NCBI RefSeq assembly: GCF_000429965.1
Contig: NZ_KE387006.1
Span: 63,142-127,141 of the forward strand
Length of the DNA stretch: 64,000 nt
Direction: 5' to 3'
From: Desulfogranum mediterraneum DSM 13871
Lineage (GTDB): Bacteria; Desulfobacterota; Desulfobulbia; Desulfobulbales; Desulfobulbaceae
Part shown: one piece after another, positions 35,760 to 44,572 of the stretch
How positions within the stretch are numbered: position 1 is the first letter of the stretch
How the letters are laid out: each line of letters begins with the position of its first letter
The notes under the pieces: model-generated
What the model was told of the DNA's origin: nothing
What the model saw: the letters and a program-made list of their open reading frames with translations, nothing else
Databases searched by the model: none
Made by a program: the position numbers and the translations under genes

Positions 35760-38684
35760 ATGACCACATACACGCCAGGAAAGACCTACTCCAACTTCAC
35801 CCTGCTCAGACAAGAGGAGATCGCTGAACTGCACTCCACGGTCTACCAGTTCCGACACGAGCAGCTGGGCTGTCAGGCCTTTGCCATCAAGAACGAGGAT
35901 CCCAACAAGACCTTCTGCATCGCCTTTAAGACCGTACCCGAAGACTCCACCGGGGTAGCCCATATCCTGGAGCACTCGGTGTTGATGGGCTCCAGGAAGT
36001 ATCCGGTCCACGATGTCTTTGGCGAGATCAACAAGGGCGGGCTCACCACCTTTCTCAACGCCATGACCGGAGCCGATACCACCTGGTACCCCTTTGCCAC
36101 CCGCAACCGCAAGGAGTACTTCAACATCATGGATGTCTACTGTGACGTCACCCTGAACCCTCTCCTCCAGCAGACCACCTTTGAACAGGAAGGCTGGCAC
36201 GTTCACCTGGAAAACATGGATGACCAGCTGGTCTACTCCGGGGTGGTGCTCAACGAGATGCGCGGCGCCTATGCAGACCCGATCCGCTCCCTGTTCCACC
36301 TCACCTTCAAGGCCCTGATCCCCGACTCCACCTATGCCCACGAATCCGGCGGAGACCCGGCCAGAATTCCGGATCTGAGTTACGACCAGTTTGTCCGCTT
36401 CCACCAGGACCATTACCACCCCTCCAACGCCACCCTGTTCTTCTATGGCAACGGCACCCTGGAGGAGGAACTGGCCTTTGTCCAAGACAACTTTCTCCAT
36501 CACTTCCCCACCCCTGTCCAGCCAGCCACCATCCTGGAGGGCACCCCTATCACAGCGCCGACCTTTGTCGAGGAGGTCTACCCGGTGCAGGCGGAGAGTG
36601 AACTGGAACAGAAGACCTTCCTGGCGGTAAGCAGTATCGTTGGTACGGCCCCGGATCGCAAGCTCAACACCACCTTTCAGATCATCGCCAACATCCTCTT
36701 CAACTCCGACGCCTCGCCGCTGAAACAGGCTATCCTGGAAGCCCGACTCTGTCGGGACTTTGGCGGCCTCTTCCTGGGTACCTCGTCCTATACCACCTTC
36801 ATGATGACCTACCTGGTGGGTTCCGACCCGGACAAGGGGGAGCAGTTTATGGAGATCTACCGGGACACCCTGGCCACCATGGTCAGCCAACGACTGGACC
36901 GTGACCTGATCCTTTCCGAGCTCAACAAGTTCGAATTTTCCAGCAGGGAGGAGATGAACAAGGCACAGCGGGGACTGGATCTGATCGGCAAGGCCCTGCC
37001 GGCCATGAAGTATGAGCTGGATCCCTTTTCCGCCCTCCAGATGGAAGCCTTGCTTGCCGAGATCCGTAGAGATGCCCTGGAGCACCACCTTATAGAAGAC
37101 CTCATCCAGACGCACCTCCTGGACAACCCGGCCACGGCCATGGTCACCCTGCGCCCTGACCCGGACAAGCTCCAGGTAAATGCCAGGGAGGAGCGGCAGC
37201 GACTCGAGAAGATAGAGGAAGGCTTAAACCAGACAGAACGCGAGCAGCTGGTCCAGCGCACCCAGGAGCTGATCCGCCTCCAGTCCACCCCACCCTCTGC
37301 CGAATCACTCAAGCTGCTCCCCCGCCTGGCCATCCAGGATCTGGAGCCGCAACCGTTCCTGGACCGGGTGAGCGTTGAGCAGTTGGGCCCCACCCCGCTG
37401 TTGATCAGCGAGCTGGACACCAACGGGATCTGCTATCTGGACTTTGGCCTGGACTGTTCCAGCCTGCCGGTCGAGACCCTGCCCTACCTGGATCTCTTTG
37501 CCACCCTGGTCACCGAACTGGGCACCTCGACTAAGGACTATATCCAGTTCACCAAGGAGGTGAACCTGTACACCGGCGGCTTCAATCACTCCTTCAACAC
37601 CTACCCCATGCAGGATCCCAGGGAGACGGTTCGTCCCATCCAGTGGTTCCACCTCAAGACCCTCTCCGCCAACCTGGAGCGGGGCCTGGAACTCCTGGCC
37701 GAGGTCTTTGCCGAGGTGGACTTCAGCAACCGCCAACGGATCAGGGAAATTGTCCAGCGCGAATTTGCCTGGGCCGAGCATGGGGTCCAGAGCGAGGGCT
37801 ACAGCCTGGCCTCCACCCGGGTCTTCTCGCACCTCAGCATGGCCGGCAAGTACAACGAGTATACCCAGGGGGTCCATGCCTACCTGAAACTCAAAGAACT
37901 GGCCAGCCGTTACGAGGCCCTGGAAGAAGAGTTTCTTACCGCCATAGCCACCATTGCCCGCGCCCTCTTCCGCCGCCAGGGATCCCTGGTAGCCATCACT
38001 GCCGACCGGGATGACATCAGCCGTTTTCAAGGCCTGAGCCCGGCAGTCCTCCAGACCCTTCCCGAGACCTCCCAGCAGGCAGGGGTCCCCTGTTTCCAGC
38101 AGATGGCAGCCAACCAGGCCCTCTGTACCTCTGCCGAGGTGGTCTACAATGTCCAGGGCTGCACCCTGTTTCCGGATGTCAGTCAGTATGGGGGAAGTTT
38201 TGAAGTCCTCAAAACCTGGCTCTCTCGGGATTACTTTTGGAACAGCGTCCGCCAGAAAGGCGGCGCCTATGGTTGTTTTATCCAGTTCAACCACCTGACC
38301 GGTAACTTCGGGGTGGTGAGCTACCGCGACCCCCAGGTGGACCGAACCTTTGCCGCCTACGACAGCCTGGAGCAGGTGGTATCCGGGATGTCGCTCACTA
38401 AGGATATGCTCAGCCAACTGGTTATCGGCACCTACGGCAACTTCACCCCCCACCAGGGACCTGCAAGCCGAGGGGCGACGGCCCGCAACGACTACCTCTC
38501 CGGGGTGACCCCGGAGTTCAGGCAGCAGCGGATCGAGGAGATCATCCGGACCGACCAGGAACAGCTCCGCAGCTACGGTCCGCTGTTCAGCCGTTTCCGG
38601 GAGCAGGCCTACCGGGCCACCATCGGCAGCCAGGAAAAGATCCAGGCCGCAACCACCCCATTTGACGAGACCCTCACCCTCTAG
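35760..38684 (+). CDS. M16C insulinase-family peptidase (PreP-like)
   Basis: Large zinc peptidase of 974 residues, the size of presequence protease. The inverted zinc motif is His68-x-x-Glu71-His72 in VAHILEHSVLMGS, followed by NKGGLTTFLNAMTGADTTWYPFATRN and the distal Glu region GVVLNEMRGAYADP. The second half contains the catalytically inactive clamshell domain with YGGSFEVLKTWLSRDYFWNSVRQKGGAYG, typical of PreP/Cym1. It degrades unstructured peptides in a closed chamber. The ATG at 35760 is preferred to the in-frame TTG at 35748, which overlaps the dtd stop. Confidence 0.9.
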   Translation: MTTYTPGKTYSNFTLLRQEEIAELHSTVYQFRHEQLGCQAFAIKNEDPNKTFCIAFKTVPEDSTGVAHILEHSVLMGSRKYPVHDVFGEINKGGLTTFLNAMTGADTTWYPFATRNRKEYFNIMDVYCDVTLNPLLQQTTFEQEGWHVHLENMDDQLVYSGVVLNEMRGAYADPIRSLFHLTFKALIPDSTYAHESGGDPARIPDLSYDQFVRFHQDHYHPSNATLFFYGNGTLEEELAFVQDNFLHHFPTPVQPATILEGTPITAPTFVEEVYPVQAESELEQKTFLAVSSIVGTAPDRKLNTTFQIIANILFNSDASPLKQAILEARLCRDFGGLFLGTSSYTTFMMTYLVGSDPDKGEQFMEIYRDTLATMVSQRLDRDLILSELNKFEFSSREEMNKAQRGLDLIGKALPAMKYELDPFSALQMEALLAEIRRDALEHHLIEDLIQTHLLDNPATAMVTLRPDPDKLQVNAREERQRLEKIEEGLNQTEREQLVQRTQELIRLQSTPPSAESLKLLPRLAIQDLEPQPFLDRVSVEQLGPTPLLISELDTNGICYLDFGLDCSSLPVETLPYLDLFATLVTELGTSTKDYIQFTKEVNLYTGGFNHSFNTYPMQDPRETVRPIQWFHLKTLSANLERGLELLAEVFAEVDFSNRQRIREIVQREFAWAEHGVQSEGYSLASTRVFSHLSMAGKYNEYTQGVHAYLKLKELASRYEALEEEFLTAIATIARALFRRQGSLVAITADRDDISRFQGLSPAVLQTLPETSQQAGVPCFQQMAANQALCTSAEVVYNVQGCTLFPDVSQYGGSFEVLKTWLSRDYFWNSVRQKGGAYGCFIQFNHLTGNFGVVSYRDPQVDRTFAAYDSLEQVVSGMSLTKDMLSQLVIGTYGNFTPHQGPASRGATARNDYLSGVTPEFRQQRIEEIIRTDQEQLRSYGPLFSRFREQAYRATIGSQEKIQAATTPFDETLTL

Positions 38685-38818
38685 TCTACTCTCCCCCTGC
38701 CTGTCCATGGGCGCAGCAGCCTGCTGCTCTGCCCATGGACGCCTCCTCTTTCTCCGGAGATCTCCGGAGTTCTCAGTGATGGGCAGCGCCCCTCCCCTCC
38801 CAGGCCTTCCTTTTCCGA

Positions 38819-38847
38819 CTCTCATTCCCGCGCAGGCGGAAATCCCT
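38819..38847 (+). repeat. REP-like dispersed sequence
   Basis: CTCATTCCCGCGCAGGCGGA followed by AATCC is the widespread proteobacterial pattern TCATTCCCGCGnAGGCGGGAATCC. Confidence 0.6.
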
Positions 38848-39095
38848 CCTTGGAGGCGCGCATGAATCATCCCTGCCGCCACAGCCGGGCGAACAAGCAG
38901 AAGCTCTGCTATAAGATACGGAACCCAGTTCTTCGTCTCTGCTGAGCAGCATGAAGAGATGCCTTTTCTTTTCCTCAGGGCAAAGGCAAGGGCAAGGGAT
39001 GGACAGATCAGAGGAGACAGGAGAAGCTGAAGAAGAGAAGGCACGGGGAAAATGGCCCCAAAAAAAGGCGGGAGGGGCCACGACATGAGCCATTG

Positions 39096-39134
39096 CTCTC
39101 CAGGCCTGGATACCCGCCTTCGCGGCCATGACGG
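39096..39134 (-). repeat. REP-like dispersed sequence, inverted copy
   Basis: On the minus strand GTCATGGCCGCGAAGGCGGG followed by TATCCAGGCCTGG repeats the 38819 element in opposite orientation, giving a pair about 280 bases apart. Confidence 0.6.
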
Positions 39135-39215
39135 CAGAACAATGAACGGATATATCCAGCATGAATGCGGTCACCATCAGCCGGAACATCATCTTGCCAG
39201 GACATGGACCTTCAT

Positions 39216-39256
39216 GAGAGGGGCGTCTCCCCAGGGAGGGTCCCCTCTCATTTTTT
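39216..39256 (+). terminator. Terminator-like hairpin with T-run
   Basis: GAGAGGGG (39216-39223) pairs with CCCCTCTC (39242-39249), followed by six T after an A. No gene directly upstream on the plus strand explains it. Confidence 0.5.
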
Positions 39257-39355
39257 GAACCTGAAGCTGAGCTTCACCCCCTACCTATATAAGCTGCCCA
39301 AGGACTTCTTAACCGTTGAACAGGGGGCCTTGGGTCCCCACCGTGTTGTAGAGTG

Positions 39356-39380
39356 GGGGGCTTTACGCCCCCTTTTTTTT
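39356..39380 (+). terminator. Second terminator-like hairpin with T8 run
   Basis: GGGGGC (39356-39361) pairs with GCCCCC (39367-39372) around TTTAC and is followed by eight T. Again no plus-strand gene lies just upstream. Confidence 0.6.
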
Positions 39381-39478
39381 GAGGGGCTTCGGAGAGAGGG
39401 TTCTCTCCCTCTACGCCTCAACAGAGCGGTGCCGACTGTTGTCACTTTTGGCAGGGCTGTGCGCCACACCGCTCCTGC

Positions 39479-39862
39479 TCAGTCCCGTTCTCCGGCCAGG
39501 GTCTCGACCACCCTTGGGTAATAGTCCGAATCCTCACCCAACCGGAGCGGTCGCCCCATCCGGCACTCCAGCTTATGGCGGAGCAGGTTCAGTTTTTTCA
39601 ACTGGCTGTACTTCTGCTGCTCGTCGCAACAGTGACTCAGCAGGTCCTCGGTCCGGGCGATCTCTTTGCGCAGCGCCACCTCTTCGGGTACGTAGCCGGC
39701 ATTCTTCAGTATCCGGTATCCCATCCGCAGGTCAGCCGGAACATGCTCCATCTCATCCCTGGGCAGGGGTTTATTTTTCCAGTGACTGAGGTCCTTGAAG
39801 GTCCCCTCCTCCATGGCCTGTTGAATCCGCTGTTCAGCGATTCGTTGGATGGCTATGAGCAT
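39479..39862 (-). CDS. DUF1992 (DnaJ-C28-homologue) domain protein
   Basis: A 127-residue protein with the DUF1992 core: AIQRIAEQRIQQAMEEGTFKDLSHWKNKPLP near the N-terminus, then PADLRMGYRILKNAGYVPEEVALRKEI. The family is conserved from bacteria to the human DNAJC28 C-terminus, function unknown. The ATG at 39862 has GGGAGAG upstream on the minus strand; the earlier in-frame start at 39889 adds residues absent from the family. It lies 100 bases downstream of nadB on the same strand and may share its transcript. Confidence 0.85.
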   Translation of the reverse strand: MLIAIQRIAEQRIQQAMEEGTFKDLSHWKNKPLPRDEMEHVPADLRMGYRILKNAGYVPEEVALRKEIARTEDLLSHCCDEQQKYSQLKKLNLLRHKLECRMGRPLRLGEDSDYYPRVVETLAGERD

Positions 39863-39961
39863 GATCTCTCCCTGATTGGTTGCGTTCACTTTCCCTGATC
39901 CTGTCCTGGCCCTGCCAAGCCGACCGCGCCTGTGGAGGGCCAGGAAGTCTCCTGGAAAGCC

Positions 39962-41566
39962 TTAACGGTGAAGGATGGTATCCCTGAGACAGGCCGGGTC
40001 ATGCTCGGGATAGTCCAGGCTATAATGCAGGCCGCGGGACTCCTTGCGCAGGGAGGCACTGCGGACGATCAGGTCCGCAACCACGGCCAGGTTACGCAGT
40101 TCCACCAGGTCCGGGGTGAGCAGATAATCAAAGAAATGTTCGTTGATCTCGGCCAGGACCCACTCCAGGCGGCGATGCATCAACTCCAACCGTTTGGTGC
40201 TGCGGACGATCCCCACATAGTTCCACATCAGCCGCCGGACCTGATCCCAGTTATGGTTGATCAGGATGGATTCATCCAGCGAGGCGGCCCCACCGGTGCG
40301 CCAGGGCTCCACCTCGGGTGCCGGCAGCTTACGCAGTTTGTCAATCTTTTCCTCCAGCATCCTGGCGCCGCGGTGGGCAAAGACCACCGCCTCCAACAGC
40401 GAGTTGGAGGCCAAGCGGTTGGCCCCGTGGAGACCGGTGCAGGCGGTCTCTCCGAAGGCCAGCAGGTTCTCCAGCGAACTCTGTCCATAGCTGTCCACCA
40501 CCACCCCGCCGCACATGTAGTGGGCCGCCGGAACCACCGGAATAGGACGCTGGCTGATGTCCAGCCCCACCTGATCACAGGTCTGGTAGATGTTGGGGAA
40601 ACGCTCCTGGAGAAACTCACGGGAGCGGTGGCTGATATCCAGGTAGACACAGTCCGCACCGCTGGCCTTCATCTCCGCGTCGATGCCGCGGGCTACGGCG
40701 TCACGGGTGGCCAGATCACCCCGGGAATCGTAATCCTTCATAAAGGGACGTCCCTGCTCGTTGACCAGCACCCCGCCCTCTCCCCGGACCGCCTCTGAGA
40801 TCAGAAAGTTTTTGGCCTCCCAGTTAAAGAAGCAGGTGGGATGAAACTGAATGAACTCCAGGTTCGCCACCTTGGCCCCGGCCCGATAGGCCATGGCCAC
40901 TCCGTCACCGGTGGCGATATCCGGATTGGTGGTATAGAGATAGACCTTGCCGCAGCCACCGGTGCAGAGCACCGTTACCCGAGCCTGTCTGGGCGCCACC
41001 TCGCCGCTGTCCCGATCCAACACATAGGCCCCAAGACAGCGATCCCCCTCCCCGGCCGCTGATCCGCGGGTGGCGGTCCGTGACTCCACCAGCAGATCAA
41101 TGGCCAGGTGGTTTTCCAAGACCTCGATCTTGGGATTGGCCGCGATCTGTTCCAGGAGGGCGCGTTCAATCTCCCGACCGGTCAGGTCGTGGGCGTGGGC
41201 GACTCTCCTGGCCGAGTGTCCGCCCTCCATCCCCAGATCAAACTCCTCGCCGTCGTGGCCCTTTTGAAAACGTACCCCGAAATCCATCAACTCCCGCACC
41301 CGATCCGGCCCCTCTTCGGCAACCATCCGGACCACGGTCTCATCGCAGAGACCATCCCCGGAGACCAGGGTGTCCTGGACATGGGCCTCGATGGAGTCCT
41401 CCACCGAGAGCACCGCAGCCACTCCCCCCTGGGCCAGGTTGGTGGCCGTATCGGCCTTGGCTTTTTTGGTTATCACCGTCACCGTGGCAAACCGCGCCAC
41501 CTTCAAGGCAAAGGACAGACCCGAGACACCGCTTCCTATAACCAGCACATCACTATCGTAGGCCAT
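39962..41566 (-). CDS. nadB: L-aspartate oxidase
   Basis: FAD enzyme of 534 residues that oxidises aspartate to iminoaspartate, the first step of NAD synthesis. It starts with the dinucleotide motif DVLVIGSGVSGLSFALKVA and has NLAQGGVAAVL, GGHSARRVAHAHDLTGREIERAL, EFIQFHPTCF, the substrate-binding HRSREFLQERFP, and ANRLASNSLLEAVVFAHRGA. The Glu/His/Arg positions that separate NadB from fumarate reductase flavoprotein appear conserved. In anaerobes fumarate serves as the electron acceptor. It is divergent from parA across a parS-bearing gap. Confidence 0.94.
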   Translation of the reverse strand: MAYDSDVLVIGSGVSGLSFALKVARFATVTVITKKAKADTATNLAQGGVAAVLSVEDSIEAHVQDTLVSGDGLCDETVVRMVAEEGPDRVRELMDFGVRFQKGHDGEEFDLGMEGGHSARRVAHAHDLTGREIERALLEQIAANPKIEVLENHLAIDLLVESRTATRGSAAGEGDRCLGAYVLDRDSGEVAPRQARVTVLCTGGCGKVYLYTTNPDIATGDGVAMAYRAGAKVANLEFIQFHPTCFFNWEAKNFLISEAVRGEGGVLVNEQGRPFMKDYDSRGDLATRDAVARGIDAEMKASGADCVYLDISHRSREFLQERFPNIYQTCDQVGLDISQRPIPVVPAAHYMCGGVVVDSYGQSSLENLLAFGETACTGLHGANRLASNSLLEAVVFAHRGARMLEEKIDKLRKLPAPEVEPWRTGGAASLDESILINHNWDQVRRLMWNYVGIVRSTKRLELMHRRLEWVLAEINEHFFDYLLTPDLVELRNLAVVADLIVRSASLRKESRGLHYSLDYPEHDPACLRDTILHR

Positions 41567-41584
41567 TGCTCCTCCAGCAACCGA

Positions 41585-41600
41585 TGTTTCACGTGAAACA
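41585..41600. promoter_or_regulatory. parS centromere site
   Basis: TGTTTCACGTGAAACA is an exact match to the 16-bp bacterial chromosomal parS palindrome, 110 bases upstream of parA. ParB binds here and spreads; such sites cluster near the replication origin. Confidence 0.93.
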
Positions 41601-41710
41601 TTCGCATTTTTTTAAGTTGAACGCCAAGAGAAATGTACGCTCACAGGGCTGAGTATAGTATACTGTATTTCGTTTTCGTCAATAAAGATAGAGAGTGATA
41701 AGGAGGAACG

Positions 41711-42493
41711 TTGTCCGCTAAAATCATAGCCCTCGCCAACCAGAAAGGCGGGGTTGCCAAAACCACTACAGCCCTGAATCTTGCCGCGGTCCTTGCCACT
41801 AAAAGGAAAAAAGTACTGTTGGTCGACTCCGATCCCCAGGGCAATGCCTCCAGCGGCGTGGGGGTCTTCCAGAGCAAGCAGGGGAAAAACATCTACAGCT
41901 GTTACAGCCGCAGCGCCGAGACCGAGGAGTGCATCCAGGACACCAGCCTGAAGAATCTGTCCATCCTCCCGGCCTCCATGGACCTGGCCGGGGTGGAGGT
42001 GGAGTTGATCAACCAGCAGGACCGGGAAAAGACCCTCAAGGGTGTTCTCCGCCCGGTAAGGGAGTCCTTTGACTATATCTTCATCGACTGCCCCCCCTCC
42101 CTGGGACTGCTGACCGTCAACGGCCTGACCGCTGCCGACTCGGTCCTGATCCCGCTCCAGTGTGAATACTTTGCCCTGGAAGGCCTGGCCCAGTTGGTCA
42201 CCACCATCCGTTCGGTCAAGAAGACCCTGAACCGGGAACTCTACATCGAGGGGCTGCTGCTGACCATGTATGACCGGAGAAACCGACTGACCCACTCGGT
42301 GGCTGCAGAGGTCAAGAACCACTTCGGCGATCAGGTCTACTCCACCGTCATCCCCCGCAACGTCCGCCTCAGTGAAAGTCCCAGCCACGGGAAGACCATC
42401 GTTGAGTACGATAAGAACTGCAGCGGAGCCAAGGCCTACACCAAACTCGGCAGCGAATTCTTGAAACGATCACAACAGGGAAGCCAGCCATGA
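41711..42493 (+). CDS. parA: Chromosome-partitioning ATPase ParA (Soj)
   Basis: Deviant Walker-A ATPase of 260 residues that moves ParB-parS complexes over the nucleoid. It begins MSAKIIALANQKGGVAKTTTALNLA, with the signature lysine of KGGVAKTT, then VLLVDSDPQGNASSG and FDYIFIDCPPSLGLLTVNGL. The start is TTG at 41711, with AAGGAGG four to five bases upstream; no ATG is available that keeps the conserved N-terminus. Its last four bases overlap parB, so the two are translationally coupled. Confidence 0.95.
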   Translation: MSAKIIALANQKGGVAKTTTALNLAAVLATKRKKVLLVDSDPQGNASSGVGVFQSKQGKNIYSCYSRSAETEECIQDTSLKNLSILPASMDLAGVEVELINQQDREKTLKGVLRPVRESFDYIFIDCPPSLGLLTVNGLTAADSVLIPLQCEYFALEGLAQLVTTIRSVKKTLNRELYIEGLLLTMYDRRNRLTHSVAAEVKNHFGDQVYSTVIPRNVRLSESPSHGKTIVEYDKNCSGAKAYTKLGSEFLKRSQQGSQP

Positions 42494-43359
42494 GTAAAAA
42501 AAATGTCCTCGGCAGAGGGGTCGGTGCCCTGCTGCCCACAGCCCAGCTGGAGGAAGAGGACCGTTTTTTTATGTGCGACATTGAAAAAATCGACCCCAAC
42601 CCCAACCAGCCCAGGAGCTACTTCGACGAGGAGAAACTCTCGCAACTATCTGATTCAATTAAAGAAAAAGGGGTGATCCAGCCACTGCTGGTCCAGCGCT
42701 GTCCCAATGGCCGCTATGATCTGATCGCCGGGGAACGACGCCTGCGGGCTGCCAAGATGGCTCAGCAGAACGAGGTTCCGGTGGTGGTCATGGAGGAGAA
42801 CGATCCGCTCTCCAGCCTGGAACTGGCCCTGATTGAGAATATCCAGCGCCACGACCTCAACCCCATCGAAGAGGCCCAGGCCTATGAGCGGCTCCTGGAG
42901 GAGTTCAAGCTGACCCAGGAAGAGGTGGCCAAGCGGGTGGGCAAGAGGCGGACCACCATCACCAATCTCCTCCGCCTGCTCAAGCTGCCCCCGGCAATCC
43001 AGGAGGATGTGGTGGCCGGGCTCCTCAGCGAGGGACACGCCCGGGTACTGCTCCGCCTCAAGGATCAGCCCCAACTCCTCCAACAGGTCCGGGACCGGAT
43101 CATTGCCGAGGAGCTCTCGGTCCGGGCCACCGAGACCCTCTGTCGCGCCCAGAAGAGCAAGCCAGAGCAGCGCCCCACAGCCAAGAAAAGTTCTGAGGGG
43201 CTGCCCAAGTCCTACTGCACCACGGTGATCAACCAGATCACCAACACCCTCAACACCAAGGTCCGGATTGTCCAGAGCGGCAAGCGGGGCAAGGTGGAGA
43301 TCGACTACTACTCCACCGACGACCTGGATCGCCTGGTCAACCTGCTCTCCAAGCAGTGA
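42490..43359 (+). CDS. parB: Chromosome-partitioning protein ParB (Spo0J)
   Basis: parS-binding CTPase clamp of 289 residues. The N-terminus carries LGRGVGALLP, then the CTP-binding domain with IDPNPNQPRSYFDEEKLSQLSDSIKEKGVIQPLLV and YDLIAGERRLRAAKMA, ENIQRHDLNPIEEAQAYERL, the HTH (LTQEEVAKRVGKRRTTITNLLRLLKL), and a C-terminal dimerisation domain. It lies in an operon with parA, and its end overlaps the reading frame of the following small membrane peptide. Confidence 0.95.
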   Translation: MSKKNVLGRGVGALLPTAQLEEEDRFFMCDIEKIDPNPNQPRSYFDEEKLSQLSDSIKEKGVIQPLLVQRCPNGRYDLIAGERRLRAAKMAQQNEVPVVVMEENDPLSSLELALIENIQRHDLNPIEEAQAYERLLEEFKLTQEEVAKRVGKRRTTITNLLRLLKLPPAIQEDVVAGLLSEGHARVLLRLKDQPQLLQQVRDRIIAEELSVRATETLCRAQKSKPEQRPTAKKSSEGLPKSYCTTVINQITNTLNTKVRIVQSGKRGKVEIDYYSTDDLDRLVNLLSKQ

Positions 43360-43391
43360 GCCTGAGGCCAGAGCGTGAGCGCCTTGCCCCG

Positions 43392-43541
43392 ATGACCCCC
43401 TCCTCCCCGATCCGCAAGCTCCCTCTGGTGGTGCTGCTGCTCTTTGCCCTGCTGCTGATGGTGGGGATCAGCCTCGGTGAGCCGCAAAGGGTTCTGGAAC
43501 AGGCCAAGTCCATCTGCCTGGCCTGTATCGGCATCGGCTAG
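43392..43541 (+). CDS. CD1871A-type small CXXC membrane peptide
   Basis: A 49-residue protein with one transmembrane helix (PLVVLLLFALLLMVGISLG) and a C-terminal ICLACIGIG, whose CxxC is the family hallmark as I recall it for CD1871A-like peptides. These are usually encoded beside a polyferredoxin membrane protein, exactly as here (the next gene starts 12 bases on). The frame is open from 43356, overlapping parB, but the ATG at 43392 removes an Arg-rich leader. A role in redox or metal handling with the neighbour is likely but unproven. Confidence 0.75.
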   Translation: MTPSSPIRKLPLVVLLLFALLLMVGISLGEPQRVLEQAKSICLACIGIG

Positions 43542-43553
43542 GGGAAAAGCGGC

Positions 43554-44453
43554 ATGAAGACCATCAGACGATGGAGCCAGTGGCTCTGGCTGCTGCTCAC
43601 CAACGGCTACCTGGGCTTCCCTTTCTCCGACCCGATCTACCAGGGCCCCCTGAAGGTAATCTGTGCGCCGGGATTGAACTGCTACTCCTGTCCGGCCGCC
43701 ACCAGCTACTGCCTCCTCGGCAGTCTCCAGCAACTCCTGGCCGGTATCCGCCTCTCCCTGCAGAGCGGCAGCTACTTTCTGGGCTTTTATGTGCTGGCCT
43801 CCATGGGCATTCTGGGTACGGCCCTGGGGAGATTCATCTGCGGCTGGGCCTGCCCCTTTGGCCTCTTTCAGGAGCTGCTCTTCAAGATCCCTTCGCCCAA
43901 ATACCGGATCCCCCCTGTCCTCCGTTGGGGGAAATACCTCTTCCTGACCTTCTTTGTGCTGCTTCTGCCCCTGTTGGTGGTGGATGAGTTCGGCCTGGGC
44001 CAGCCCTGGTTCTGCAAGTATCTCTGCCCGACCGGAACCCTGGAAGCCGGCCTCCCCCTGCTGGTGCTGCTACCGGAGCTGCGCACCACCCTGGGCTGGT
44101 TATTTTACAGCAAACTGACCCTGGCGTTCTGCTATCTCGGCTGGTCGGTGCTGGCCTCCAGGCCCTTTTGCCGCACCAGCTGCCCCCTGGGGGCATTTTA
44201 TGGTTTGTTTAACCGCTTCAGCCTGGTACAACTCAAGCTTGACCCGAAAAAATGTACACAGTGTGGTGCCTGCCATGCGGTCTGCCCGGTTGAAATTCGC
44301 TTTAACGAGACCCCAAACAGCCCGGAATGTATCAATTGCTTGAAATGCATGCACGAAGCTTGTAGTTTTAACGCAATATCAGTCGATCTGGCCGGGTGCC
44401 GCTTGCACCCAGGTAGTAAAAAACAGCTCAACCATCACGGGATTTCCAGCTAG
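43554..44453 (+). CDS. Membrane-bound 4Fe-4S polyferredoxin (NapH/MauN-like)
   Basis: A 299-residue inner-membrane iron-sulfur protein. It has an N-terminal region with CAPGLNCYSCPAA, several transmembrane helices (about 60-85, 125-145, 160-185, 190-205), the conserved membrane-side Cys motifs CGWACPFG, CKYLCPTG and CRTSCPLGA, and a C-terminal ferredoxin domain with CTQCGACHAVCPVE and CINCLKCMHEACSF for two 4Fe-4S clusters. Such proteins pass electrons between the quinone pool and soluble partners. It is paired with the CXXC peptide upstream; its partner reaction is unknown. Confidence 0.88.
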   Translation: MKTIRRWSQWLWLLLTNGYLGFPFSDPIYQGPLKVICAPGLNCYSCPAATSYCLLGSLQQLLAGIRLSLQSGSYFLGFYVLASMGILGTALGRFICGWACPFGLFQELLFKIPSPKYRIPPVLRWGKYLFLTFFVLLLPLLVVDEFGLGQPWFCKYLCPTGTLEAGLPLLVLLPELRTTLGWLFYSKLTLAFCYLGWSVLASRPFCRTSCPLGAFYGLFNRFSLVQLKLDPKKCTQCGACHAVCPVEIRFNETPNSPECINCLKCMHEACSFNAISVDLAGCRLHPGSKKQLNHHGISS

Positions 44454-44572
44454 CCCCCCCATGCCTCAAAGAGTCCCGTCGCCAAGGGCGGTTCAGAGCG
44501 AGGCAGTCGGCGTCTGGCGCAGCCCTGACGGTTCAGATAAACACCGCTCCCCTTAACCCTAAACCACATCAC

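Larger units (their letters stand above)
38685..39478. other. Gene-free region with REP-like sequences and hairpins
   Basis: Nearly 800 bases without a credible gene. It holds a long hairpin after the M16 gene (GTCCATGGGC 38703-38712 with GCCCATGGAC 38731-38740 and an inner GCAGCAG/CTGCTGC pair), an 18-bp palindrome at 38752-38769, two REP-like segments, and two terminator-like hairpins at 39216 and 39356. Small open frames here are produced by the repeats. Confidence 0.6.

Noticed and set aside
39052..39258. 68-codon plus-strand frame
   Set aside because: Translation such as PGLDTRLRGHDG is the typical spurious product of a REP-like repeat.
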